DNA of 10,811 nt. Source: Candidatus Melainabacteria bacterium. GTDB lineage: Bacteria > Actinomycetota > Actinomycetes > Mycobacteriales > Pseudonocardiaceae. The position numbers and the translations under genes are program-made. Below are positions 1-9,090 of the stretch, piece after piece. The DNA is taken from assembly GCA_903970565.1 (NCBI GenBank), contig CAJCJE010000952.1, positions 1 through 10,811 of the forward strand. The letters are read 5' to 3'. The stretch's first letter is position 1. The number at the start of each line of letters is the position of its first letter. The notes beneath the pieces are model-generated. The model saw only the letters and a program-made list of their open reading frames with translations, had not been told where the DNA came from and did not search any database.

Positions 1-1
1 G

Positions 2-670
2 CTGGTGGTCACGATGGTCAACGCGATGAACTTCGTCGACGGCCTCGACGGCCTCGCCGCCGGGATCGGCCTGATCGCCGCGGCGGCCACCTGCGCCTAC
101 TCGTTGGTACTGCTCAACGGGACCGGCGGCAGTGTGCTCAGCTATCCGCCGGCACTGATCGCCGCGACGCTGGCCGGTGCCTGCCTCGGCTTCCTGCCGC
201 ACAATTTCCAGCCGGCCCGGATATTCATGGGCGATTCCGGTTCCATGCTGATCGGCCTGATGTTGGCCGCCGCGAGCATCTCCGCCTCCGGCAAGATCAA
301 CCTCAACCAGACCGGACCACGCAACGAGTTGGCCCTGCTCTCGCCGTTGCTGGTCGTCGCGGCCGTGCTGTTCGTACCGTTGCTGGACCTGCTGATGGCC
401 ATCGTGCGGCGCACCCGGCGCGGGGTCAGCCTGTCCGCGGCCGACAAGTTGCACCTGCACCACCGGATGCTGGAGATCGGCCACTCGCAGCGCCGCGCGG
501 TGCTGTTGATCTACTTGTGGGCCGGGGTGATCGCCTTCGGCGCGGTCGCGCTGACCGTGTTCAACGGTTACGTGGTCACCCTCGGCATCGTCATCGGTCT
601 GGTACTCGCGCTCGCGGTGTCTACGATTCCCTGGTTGCGCGACGTTCGGCGGACCAACAGCGAGACCTGA
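2..670 (+). CDS. Undecaprenyl-phosphate glycosyl-1-phosphate transferase (WecA/TagO/MraY superfamily), 3' part
   Basis: An integral membrane enzyme of glycosyltransferase family 4 that transfers a sugar-1-phosphate, usually GlcNAc-1-P, from a UDP-sugar to undecaprenyl phosphate, starting synthesis of a cell-envelope glycan. The gene is cut by the left edge; the frame is open from base 2 and 222 residues are visible, against roughly 350-400 in the family. Seen: the NFVDGLDGLAAG motif (visible residues 10-21), the FMGDSGS motif (75-81) with the Mg-binding/catalytic Asp, and the HLHH motif (151-154) of the cytoplasmic loop, with hydrophobic helices between and after them. The protein ends in a short basic tail. 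It corresponds to Rv1302 (rfe/wecA), which lies just upstream of the atp genes in M. tuberculosis, so the linkage is conserved. Family is certain; the exact sugar substrate cannot be told from this part. Confidence 0.93.
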   Translation: MVVTMVNAMNFVDGLDGLAAGIGLIAAAATCAYSLVLLNGTGGSVLSYPPALIAATLAGACLGFLPHNFQPARIFMGDSGSMLIGLMLAAASISASGKINLNQTGPRNELALLSPLLVVAAVLFVPLLDLLMAIVRRTRRGVSLSAADKLHLHHRMLEIGHSQRRAVLLIYLWAGVIAFGAVALTVFNGYVVTLGIVIGLVLALAVSTIPWLRDVRRTNSET

Positions 671-828
671 TCCACTTCGACCGAGGGTTCGTCCCCAGCG
701 GCGCAGCTCACGGTCTCTGAATCGATTACTTGATCGTGTCGAACAGGAGTGTCCACATCGTTAGTTGATCTTGAAACTCCGGGTTGTCCCCGTTGTCCGA
801 CCGAGCAGTACGGGCGTCTCGCTAGGGC

Positions 829-837
829 TGATAAGGT
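829..837 (+). promoter_or_regulatory. Candidate extended -10 promoter upstream of the atp operon
   Basis: TGATAAGGT matches the extended -10 form TGN-TANNNT used by the housekeeping sigma factor of actinobacteria. No good -35 hexamer is seen at 16-18 bases upstream, which extended -10 promoters can tolerate. Transcription would start near 844, upstream of a GGGAGG ribosome-binding site (861-866) and GTG at 873. Moderate to weak evidence. Confidence 0.35.
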
Positions 838-872
838 TTCCGTGAGCCAGGGAACGACACGGGAGGTCTACG

Positions 873-1130
873 GTGACCGCGCCGCGCTGCGACACAGCAC
901 GGTCAGTCCTGTGGACACTGCCGCCCGGCCGCCCGTTCTCCTCGGTGGATATCCGAACGGCGGTATCCGCGAACCCCCTGATGGTGGGCATGGTGTCCGT
1001 TTTACCGTGTGGTAGCGTTCGGACATCTCCCGACAACACGGGGGATAGTCTTCTGTGCCCGTCACAGACCAGGATCGTGGCGTTGGGTTACCCGTCGCCG
1101 TCATATCGACGAGGAGTTGCCTTTGAGTGA
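873..1130 (+). CDS. Possible small protein or leader ORF, 85 aa (doubtful)
   Basis: A GTG-started ORF with a good Shine-Dalgarno GGGAGG (861-866) six bases before the start, lying 36 bases after a candidate extended -10 element. The product has no recognisable domain, signal peptide or membrane helix. Third codon positions are G/C-rich in the first half, as expected for a gene in this genome. The second half uses codons such as TTA (1002-1004), TGT, TCT and CTT that are rare in the neighbouring genes. Its stop overlaps the 12-codon leader that starts at 1123. It could be a lineage-specific small gene, the remnant of one, or chance. I favour chance or a leader. Confidence 0.2.
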   Translation: MTAPRCDTARSVLWTLPPGRPFSSVDIRTAVSANPLMVGMVSVLPCGSVRTSPDNTGDSLLCPSQTRIVALGYPSPSYRRGVAFE

Positions 1131-1161
1131 TCGTCGCGTGCAGGCCGTGAACCCCCGGTAG
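1123..1161 (+). CDS. 12-codon leader peptide, or displaced N-terminus of atpZ
   Basis: TTG at 1123 is preceded by GAGGAG (1111-1116) with a six-base spacing, a stronger ribosome-binding site than the one before the atpZ GTG. It reads MSDRRVQAVNPR and stops at TAG (1159-1161), seven bases before the atpZ start. Skipping one base in the run of five C (1152-1156) would join it to the atpZ frame and give a continuous product through residues NPGRRDVPNKPPSPW. Either the gene carries a frameshift (real or a sequencing error), or this is a short leader translationally coupled to atpZ. Confidence 0.35.
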   Translation: MSDRRVQAVNPR

Positions 1162-1168
1162 GCGGGAC

Positions 1169-1372
1169 GTGCCCAACAAGCCACCGAGCCCGTGGACTCT
1201 GGTCGGGGTCGGTTCGGCAATGGCAACGTCAGTGGCCGGCGGACTGATACTGGGTTTCTTCGTCGACAAACGCGAACTCACCCTACCGCTGTTTACCTTC
1301 GTCGGTCTGGCAGTCGGCATAGTTGTCGCCTGCCTTTACGCATACGCAAGATTCCGGAAGTTCTGGTCCTGA
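1169..1372 (+). CDS. AtpZ/AtpI-family small membrane protein (67 aa as read)
   Basis: A small protein with two predicted transmembrane helices (about residues 10-31 and 41-60) and a basic C-terminus (RFRKF). The PSPWTLVGVG start, the GG-x-x-LG-x-x-VD stretch in the first helix and the G-rich second helix fit the AtpZ/AtpI family encoded at the front of many atp operons. Such proteins are thought to help assemble the c-ring or support Mg/Ca transport at the membrane; the exact role is unsettled. The GTG at 1169 is the only start after the in-frame stop at 1148-1150, with a weak ribosome-binding site (AGGCGGG). Family members usually have a longer polar N-terminus, so the true coding sequence may begin at TTG 1123 in another frame (see the leader entry). 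The stop lies 37 bases before the next gene. Confidence 0.8.
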   Translation: MPNKPPSPWTLVGVGSAMATSVAGGLILGFFVDKRELTLPLFTFVGLAVGIVVACLYAYARFRKFWS

Positions 1373-1409
1373 TCGAGATCCCCTCATCGAGATCGCGAGG
1401 TTTCCAGTC

Positions 1410-1820
1410 GTGTCAGCATTGCAGTCCGCCGCGTCGAACGTTCCGGCGTCGACGGTGATGAGCCTTCGCCGCCCAGTGATCATCAGTGTCATCGTGGGCG
1501 TGGTCGGCCTGGTTGCCTGTGTGCTGCTCGGACACCCGGTGATGGGCATTCTCGGCGTGATCGGTCTCGGTCTCGGCCTGTTCAACGGGCGGATGCTGCA
1601 ACGCGCCACGGTGAAGGCGATCTCCGGGGACAACCCGACGAAGCGCGCGATGATCGGTTCCTCGGCCCAGCGCCTCATGACGATCACTCTGATCGCGCTC
1701 GCCCTCGGCTTCTTCGTTCGACCTGACGGCCTCGGCGTCTTCGTCGGCCTCGCGGTTTACCAGCTCATCAACATCGCCCACACCGCGGCACCGGTGGTAA
1801 AGGAGCTTCGCACCCGATGA
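1410..1820 (+). CDS. atpI: ATP synthase protein I-like membrane protein (Rv1303-like)
   Basis: A 136-residue protein with four likely transmembrane helices (about residues 22-40, 43-60, 88-103 and 107-125). A G-rich second helix ends in LFNGRML, and a basic loop lies between helices 2 and 3. This pattern and the position directly before atpB match the AtpI-like proteins of actinobacteria such as Rv1303. AtpI acts as an assembly chaperone for the c-ring in some bacteria; for this actinobacterial group the role is inferred. I chose GTG 1410 because CGAGG (1396-1400) stands nine bases before it. A TTG at 1323 would add 29 polar residues and overlap atpZ by 50 bases, so I did not use it. The stop overlaps the atpB start in an ATGA, which implies translational coupling. 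Confidence 0.85.
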   Translation: MSALQSAASNVPASTVMSLRRPVIISVIVGVVGLVACVLLGHPVMGILGVIGLGLGLFNGRMLQRATVKAISGDNPTKRAMIGSSAQRLMTITLIALALGFFVRPDGLGVFVGLAVYQLINIAHTAAPVVKELRTR

Positions 1821-2554
1821 CCGGACACGTCATGGCCGTCTCGATCAACCCTGGGGAACACACCCAGTTCGAGTTCATCGGCATGACCTTCAACTCCGAC
1901 ACCATCATCTCCACGCTCGTCGCGGCGGTGATCGTGCTGGCACTTGCCTTCCTGTTGCGGGCCAAGGTCACCCAGGCGGTGCCCAACGGCCTGCAACTGG
2001 GTTTCGAGACAGTCACCAAGTTCCTCGCGACCCAGGTCGAGGGCATGATCGGCCGCAAGGTCGCGCCGTACCTGATCCCGCTGGCCCTGTCGTTGTTCAC
2101 CTTCATCCTGGCCTGTGACTGGCTGTCGGTGCTGCCGGCGCACATCGGCGGCCACGACTACCTTCCGCCGCCGACCGCCGACGTCAACCTGGTCTATCCG
2201 TTGGCGCTGCTGGTCTTCGTCTGGCGGCACGTCGCCGGCGCGCGGCGCCACGGCGGCCCCGGCAAGCAGTTGGTGTTCGTCCTCAAGGGACACATGCCGG
2301 CCTTCGCCCCGATGTGGGTGATCGAGGAGATCAGTGGCGTCGTCTCGCACGCCCTGCGGCTGTTCGGCAACCTGTTCGCCGGTGGTCTGATGATCGAGGT
2401 CATCGGCGCGCTGCTGCCCCCCTACGTCGGCTGGGCGCTCAACGGTGGCTGGAAGCTGTTCGACATGTTCATCGGTCTCATCCAGGCGTTCATCTTCGCG
2501 CTGTTGACGATCATCTACTTCAGCCAGGCGCTGGAGATTCGGGAGGATCACTGA
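1817..2554 (+). CDS. atpB: F1Fo ATP synthase subunit a
   Basis: Subunit a of the membrane Fo sector, which forms the two proton half-channels against the c-ring. It is 245 residues long, near the usual length. The key motif in the long penultimate helix is present: SHALRLFGNLFAGG with the essential arginine at residue 181 (equivalent to E. coli aArg210), followed by the canonical last helix GLIQAFIFALLTIIY with the conserved Gln223. Further hydrophobic helices lie at about 28-48, 84-106 and 123-137. ATG 1817 overlaps the atpI stop in ATGA, and AAGGAG lies 11 bases upstream. An ATG at 1832 is an alternative that would remove five residues. A 109-base spacer separates it from atpE. Confidence 0.97.
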   Translation: MTGHVMAVSINPGEHTQFEFIGMTFNSDTIISTLVAAVIVLALAFLLRAKVTQAVPNGLQLGFETVTKFLATQVEGMIGRKVAPYLIPLALSLFTFILACDWLSVLPAHIGGHDYLPPPTADVNLVYPLALLVFVWRHVAGARRHGGPGKQLVFVLKGHMPAFAPMWVIEEISGVVSHALRLFGNLFAGGLMIEVIGALLPPYVGWALNGGWKLFDMFIGLIQAFIFALLTIIYFSQALEIREDH

Positions 2555-2921
<367 letters not shown>

Positions 2922-2933
2922 CGCGGCATCATC

Positions 2934-3452
2934 ATGACGACGACAGATCTGGCCGCCAGCAACAACATCCTGTTGCCCAACGGGACGTTCTTCGTTGAGC
3001 TGATCATCTTCCTGGTCATGTTGTTCGTGATTTCGCGCTTTGTGTATCCGCCCCTGCGGGACGCGCTGCAAAAGCGTGAGGACACCATCCGCCAGACGGC
3101 GGAGGACAGTCAGAACGCGACCAAGAAGCTGGCCGCCGCTCAGGAGCGTTACCAGAAGTCCCTGGCGGAGGCTCGCACCGAGTCGAGCAAGGTTCGGGAA
3201 GAGGCCAGGGCCGAGGGCACCAAGGTGCTCAACGAGTTCCGCGAGCAGGCGCATCAGGAGATCAACCTGATCCAGCAGCGCGGCGCGGCGGACCTGGCGG
3301 TCCAGCGCGCCCAGGCGGTGCGGGAGCTGCGTGGGCACGTCGGGGAGTTCGCGACCACACTGGCCAGCCGCGTCGTTCGGACGCAGCTGGTGAGCAATGC
3401 CGCGACCACCGCCGCGTTCTTCGACGAGCTGGATGCCGAGGGAGAGGTCTGA
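2934..3452 (+). CDS. atpF: F1Fo ATP synthase subunit b
   Basis: First of two peripheral-stalk b-type subunits. It is 172 residues long, with a short N-terminus, one transmembrane helix (about 17-37, ending FVYPPL), then a long charged helix (about 45-155) that would form the coiled-coil stator joining Fo to F1. M. tuberculosis AtpF is about the same size. Its C-terminal half resembles the product of the next gene (both carry an RELRG block followed by an LA-x-R-x-V segment and a final DELD/DELA), so the two look like tandem paralogues. There is no good Shine-Dalgarno before ATG 2934; translation may rely on ribosomes arriving from atpE. The stop overlaps the next start as TGATG. Confidence 0.95.
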   Translation: MTTTDLAASNNILLPNGTFFVELIIFLVMLFVISRFVYPPLRDALQKREDTIRQTAEDSQNATKKLAAAQERYQKSLAEARTESSKVREEARAEGTKVLNEFREQAHQEINLIQQRGAADLAVQRAQAVRELRGHVGEFATTLASRVVRTQLVSNAATTAAFFDELDAEGEV

Positions 3453-3982
3453 TGGACGTCAGTTCGACAATCATCGAGCTCGTCGGCTTCGTCGTTGTCG
3501 TCGTCGTGCTCTGGCGTTATGTGGCGCCGCGCATCCGTACGGCAACGCGGGGCCAGCAGGACCTGATCCGGGCGCAGATCAAGGCCAGCGAGAAGGCGTC
3601 GGCGCTGTTGGCCGAAGCCCAGCGCAAGTACTCCGACGCGGTCGCGGAGGCGCGCGTCGAGTCGGCCAAGATCCGCGACGGTGCTCGGGCGGACGCCCAG
3701 CGCATCGTGGTGGAGATGCGCGAGCAGGCCGAGCGCGAGGTGGCCAGGATCAAGCAGCGCGGCGAGGATGACCTCGTCTCGCAGCGCCAGCAGGTCATCC
3801 GGGAGCTGCGCGGCCGGATCGGCCAGCTCTCCGTCGACCTCGCCGGCCGGTTGGTCACCGAGCACCTGTCCACCGAAGCGCAGCGCGCGCAGACCGTGGA
3901 CCGGCTGCTGGACGAACTCGCCGACATGTCGGCTCGGGACGAAGCCGCCGTTGCCGGTGGCAGCAGCAAGGGAGACACGTGA
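3452..3982 (+). CDS. Second ATP synthase b-type subunit (b'), unfused equivalent of the b part of mycobacterial b-delta
   Basis: A 176-residue b-like subunit: one N-terminal transmembrane helix (about 5-21, rich in Val) followed by WRYVAPRI and a long charged helix to about residue 160, then a Gly/Ser-rich tail. In M. tuberculosis the corresponding b-like sequence is the N-terminal part of the fused b-delta protein (Rv1307). The segment TVDRLLDELADM here aligns with TVDRFLDQLDAM there. Here it ends with its own TGA and delta follows as a separate gene in another frame. The start ATG 3452 overlaps the atpF stop (TGATG), with GGGAGAGG four bases upstream. It probably pairs with AtpF as a b/b' heterodimer in the stator. 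Identity as a b-type subunit is secure; the partner arrangement is inferred. Confidence 0.9.
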   Translation: MDVSSTIIELVGFVVVVVVLWRYVAPRIRTATRGQQDLIRAQIKASEKASALLAEAQRKYSDAVAEARVESAKIRDGARADAQRIVVEMREQAEREVARIKQRGEDDLVSQRQQVIRELRGRIGQLSVDLAGRLVTEHLSTEAQRAQTVDRLLDELADMSARDEAAVAGGSSKGDT

Positions 3983-4800
3983 TGCAGGCGGCGAGCAGGG
4001 AAGCGCTCGGCGCGGCGCGGGACCGGCTGGAGGAGGTTGTCTCCTCAGCCGGTGTCGATGATCTGCGGGCTCTGTCCGACGAGCTGTTCAGCGTGCTGGA
4101 CGTGCTCACCACCGAGCGGGTTCTGCGTCGCCACCTCGCCGACGCCAGTACCGAACCGGCCGCGCGTGAGCAGCTGGTGGACACCCTCTTCGGCGGCAAG
4201 ATCGGCCAGCAGGCGCAGGCCGTGCTGACCGGCCTGGCCGGCAGCCGTTGGTCGGTCTCGACCGATCTGCTCGACGCGCTGGAGCAGCTGGCCAGGGAAG
4301 TCGCCCTGGCCACCGCGCAGCGCGAGGACGCGATCGAGGACGTCGAGGACGAACTGTTCCGGTTCGGCCGCATCCTGGATGCCAACCCGGCACTGCACGA
4401 GGCGCTGTCCAACGGCAACAACCCGGTCGCCGGGCGCGTCGAACTGCTGGACGGGCTGATCGGCGCCAAGGTGCACCCGGTGACCCGGCTGCTGCTCGAC
4501 CAGGCGGTTCGGTTGCCGAGGACGGCTAGCCTTGAGGTAGTGGTCGGCAAGCTGGCCGAGCTGGCCGCCGCCCGGCGCAACCGCTCGGTCGCGCATGTGC
4601 TCTCGGCCAGCGCGCTGACCGCCGAGCAGGAACAGCGACTGGCCCGGATTCTCGCGGAGATCTTCGGCCGGGAGATGTCCGTGCAGGTCGAGATCGACCC
4701 GGAGTTGCTCGGTGGCCTGGTGATCAGGGTCGGCGACGAGGTGATCGACGGCAGCATCGCCGCGCGGCTGAACAAGGCGCGCGAGGAACTGCCCAACTAA
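3982..4800 (+). CDS. atpH: F1Fo ATP synthase subunit delta
   Basis: The delta (OSCP-like) subunit that caps F1 and holds the peripheral stalk. It is 272 residues long, the long actinobacterial form; E. coli delta has 177. Seen: VEDELFRFGRILD in the middle and the conserved C-terminal signature LVIRVGDEVIDGSIAARL. The N-terminus MQAASREAL aligns with the start of the delta part inside mycobacterial b-delta (MRSASRRAL). I chose ATG 3982, seven bases after AAGGGAG (3968-3974). GTG at 3979 is possible but only four bases from it. The start overlaps the b' stop as TGATG. A single-base slip at this junction would fuse the two products. A 90-base spacer with repeats follows before atpA. Confidence 0.95.
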   Translation: MQAASREALGAARDRLEEVVSSAGVDDLRALSDELFSVLDVLTTERVLRRHLADASTEPAAREQLVDTLFGGKIGQQAQAVLTGLAGSRWSVSTDLLDALEQLAREVALATAQREDAIEDVEDELFRFGRILDANPALHEALSNGNNPVAGRVELLDGLIGAKVHPVTRLLLDQAVRLPRTASLEVVVGKLAELAAARRNRSVAHVLSASALTAEQEQRLARILAEIFGREMSVQVEIDPELLGGLVIRVGDEVIDGSIAARLNKAREELPN

Positions 4801-4804
4801 CGCC

Positions 4805-4841
4805 GCCGACGCGCGGCCTGGCAACGGGCCGACGCGCGGCC
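4805..4841 (+). repeat. 14-bp direct repeat forming a hairpin between atpH and atpA
   Basis: GCCGACGCGCGGCC occurs at 4805-4818 and again, identical, at 4828-4841. Because the unit is nearly self-complementary, the transcript can fold into a stem of about nine base pairs (4810-4818 with 4827-4836, one bulged A, loop of eight). No T-run follows, so a full terminator is unlikely. It may be an mRNA processing or stability element, or a weak attenuator within the operon. The structure is seen; the function is not known. Confidence 0.55.
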
Positions 4842-4890
4842 CCCACATACGACAAGAGCAGAACTGATCGAGAGCAGGGACCGAATAGCC

Positions 4891-6531
4891 ATGGCGGAGC
4901 TGACGATCTCGTCGGACGAGATCCGGAGTGCGATCGAGACCTACGTCTCCACCTTCTCGCCCGAGACAGCACGGGAAGAAGTCGGCGTCGTCGCCGACAC
5001 CGGTGACGGCATCGCGCACGTCGAGGGCCTTCCCTCGGCGATGACCAATGAGTTGCTGGAATTCCCCGGCGGCGTGCTCGGCGTCGCGCTGAACCTCGAC
5101 GTTCGCGAGATCGGCACGGTCATTCTCGGTGACTACGAGCACATCGAGGAGGGCCAGGAGGTCAAGCGGACCGGCCGAGTGCTCTCGGTGCCGGTCGGCG
5201 ACGGCTTCCTCGGCCGGGTCGTCGACCCGCTGGGCAACCCGATCGACGGCCTCGGTGACATCGTCGCCGACGACCAGCGCGTGCTGGAACTACAGGCGCC
5301 GTCGGTGATGAACCGGCAGCCGGTGAAAGAGCCGCTACAGACCGGTATCAAGGCCATCGACTCGCAGACCCCGATCGGCCGGGGCCAGCGTCAGCTGATC
5401 ATCGGCGACCGCAAGACCGGCAAGACCGCGGTCTGCATCGACACCATCCTCAACCAGAAGTCCGCCTGGGCCTCCGGCGACCCCAAGCAGCAGGTCCGCT
5501 GCGTGTACGTCGCCATCGGCCAGAAGGGCTCGACCATCGCGGGCGTCAAGACCGCGCTGGAAGAGGCGGGCGCGCTGGAGTACACCACCATCGTCGCCGC
5601 CCCGGCCTCGGACTCCGCCGGCTTCAAGTGGCTGGCCCCCTACACCGGTTCGGCCATCGGCAAGCACTGGATGTACCAGGGCAAGCACGTGCTGATCGTG
5701 TTCGACGACCTCACCAAGCAGGCCGAGGCCTACCGCGCGATCTCGCTGCTGCTGCGTCGCCCGCCGGGCCGCGAGGCCTACCCCGGTGACGTCTTCTACC
5801 TGCATTCCCGTCTGCTGGAGCGCTGCGCGAAGCTCTCCGACGAACTCGGCGCCGGCTCGATGACCGGTCTGCCGATCATCGAGACCAAGGCCAACGACGT
5901 GTCGGCCTACATCCCGACGAACGTCATCTCCATCACCGACGGCCAGTGCTTCCTGGAGTCGGACCTGTTCAACCAGGGTGTCCGGCCCGCGGTCAACACC
6001 GGTATCTCGGTCTCCCGAGTCGGCGGTTCCGCGCAGATCAAGGCGATGCGCAAGGTCGCCGGCTCGCTGCGGCTGGACCTCTCGCAGTACCGCGAACTGG
6101 AGGCCTTCACCGCGTTCGCCTCCGACCTCGACGCGATCTCCAAGGCCCAGCTCGACCGTGGCGCGCGGCTGGTGGAACTGCTCAAGCAGCCGCAGTACAG
6201 CCCGCTGCTGGTCGAGGAGGAGGTCGTCTCGATCTTCCTCGGTACCCGTGGCCACCTCGACTCGGTGCCGGTCGCGGACATCCGCCGGTTCGAGTCGGAC
6301 TTCCTGGAGCACCTGCGCGGCAACAGCACCGTGCTGGCCAGCATCCGGGACACCAAGGACCTCTCCGACGAGATCGAGAGCGCCCTGGTCAAGGAGATCA
6401 ACCAGTTCAAGCGCCAGTTCAGCGCCTCCGACGGCAAGCCCGTCACCGACGAGCACGCCGAGGCGATGGACGCCGACCAGGTCGAGCACGAGGCGGTCAA
6501 GGTAAACCGTCCCGCGCCTGGCCAGAAGTGA
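4891..6531 (+). CDS. atpA: F1Fo ATP synthase subunit alpha
   Basis: The non-catalytic nucleotide-binding subunit of the F1 hexamer, 546 residues. Seen: the N-terminal beta-barrel domain, the P-loop GDRKTGKT (residues 172-179), the Walker B strand LIVFDD (268-273), and the arginine finger Arg376 in [10 protein letters not shown], which completes the catalytic site on beta. Residues from about 511 form a C-terminal extension absent from E. coli alpha. It ends [13 protein letters not shown] and resembles the mycobacterial extension, which is reported to suppress ATP hydrolysis. ATG 4891 follows AGGGA at a ten-base spacing. The stop is 11 bases before atpG. All functional motifs are intact. Confidence 0.98.
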   Translation: MAELTISSDEIRSAIETYVSTFSPETAREEVGVVADTGDGIAHVEGLPSAMTNELLEFPGGVLGVALNLDVREIGTVILGDYEHIEEGQEVKRTGRVLSVPVGDGFLGRVVDPLGNPIDGLGDIVADDQRVLELQAPSVMNRQPVKEPLQTGIKAIDSQTPIGRGQRQLIIGDRKTGKTAVCIDTILNQKSAWASGDPKQQVRCVYVAIGQKGSTIAGVKTALEEAGALEYTTIVAAPASDSAGFKWLAPYTGSAIGKHWMYQGKHVLIVFDDLTKQAEAYRAISLLLRRPPGREAYPGDVFYLHSRLLERCAKLSDELGAGSMTGLPIIETKANDVSAYIPTNVISITDGQCFLESDLFNQGVRPAVNTGISVSRVGGSAQIKAMRKVAGSLRLDLSQYRELEAFTAFASDLDAISKAQLDRGARLVELLKQPQYSPLLVEEEVVSIFLGTRGHLDSVPVADIRRFESDFLEHLRGNSTVLASIRDTKDLSDEIESALVKEINQFKRQFSASDGKPVTDEHAEAMDADQVEHEAVKVNRPAPGQK

Positions 6532-6542
6532 CCGGGTGAGCT

Positions 6543-8884
<2,342 letters not shown>

Positions 8885-8901
8885 GCAGTCGTGAATCGGG
8901 T

Positions 8902-8944
8902 ACGAACGGGGCCGAGGTCCACAATGGACTTCGGTCCCGTTCGT
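8902..8944 (+). terminator. Large hairpin after atpD (possible terminator or mRNA 3'-end stabiliser)
   Basis: Arms of 20 bases (8902-8921 and 8925-8944) are complementary along their whole length with two G-U wobbles, around a three-base loop CAA. The hairpin starts 17 bases after the atpD stop. There is no T-run downstream, but terminator-like hairpins without a U-tail are common in actinobacteria. It could end most atpZ-atpD transcripts, act as an attenuator that lowers atpC expression, or protect the 3' end of the upstream mRNA. The hairpin is certain from sequence; the role is inferred. Confidence 0.7.
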
Positions 8945-9025
8945 GCTGGTGATGCCGTCCTTCTGGTAGCTCATCGGCACGTTGTATCGCTTTACCGGCT
9001 TCTGTCGCACCGGACGCGGATGGGG

Positions 9026-9054
9026 TCGTCACGATCCTGATCGCACCGTATAAA
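9026..9054 (+). promoter_or_regulatory. Candidate promoter for atpC
   Basis: TATAAA (9049-9054, five of six with TATAAT) is preceded at exactly 17 bases by TCGTCA (9026-9031, four of six with TTGACA). Transcription would begin near 9061, leaving a leader of about 30 bases before the atpC GTG. The AT-rich -10 stands out in this high-GC sequence. It sits after the hairpin that closes the atpD unit, which makes separate transcription of atpC plausible. Confidence 0.5.
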
Positions 9055-9090
9055 CTCGGTGACAGCACAACTGGACGAATGGAGACCCTC

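Larger units (their letters stand above)
671..1168 (+). other. Leader region between the transferase gene and the atp operon
   Basis: About 500 bases without a confident gene. I see no clear intrinsic terminator after the transferase gene. The contents are an extended -10-like element (829-837), a doubtful 85-codon ORF (873-1130), the palindrome TACC-GTGT-GGTA at 1003-1014 overlapping a TAGCGT hexamer (1013-1018), a second TANNNT hexamer, TAGTCT, at 1046-1051 without a convincing -35, and a 12-codon leader (1123-1161) just before atpZ. The 6-base arms TGTCCG (994-999) and CGGACA (1020-1025) flank the palindrome. The main atp operon promoter probably lies here, but sequence alone does not say which element is used. 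Confidence 0.6.

Noticed and set aside
721..738. Inverted CGAT/ATCG as a terminator of the transferase gene
   Set aside because: Only four base pairs with no T-run; too weak to call.
851..871. GGAAC and GTCTA as an ECF sigma-factor promoter
   Set aside because: The elements are only about ten bases apart; ECF promoters need roughly 16.
749..1015. GTG-started 88-codon frame after AGGAG in the leader region
   Set aside because: The Shine-Dalgarno touches the start codon with no spacing, the product has no motif, and it overlaps the better-supported frame at 873.
1323..1409. TTG 1323 as the start of the AtpI-like gene
   Set aside because: It would overlap atpZ by 50 bases and add a polar tail; GTG 1410 has a ribosome-binding site at nine bases and gives the expected protein.
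9079..9090. ATG 9079 as the start of atpC
   Set aside because: The bases form the ribosome-binding site GGAG for GTG 9091, which gives the family-typical N-terminus and 121 residues.
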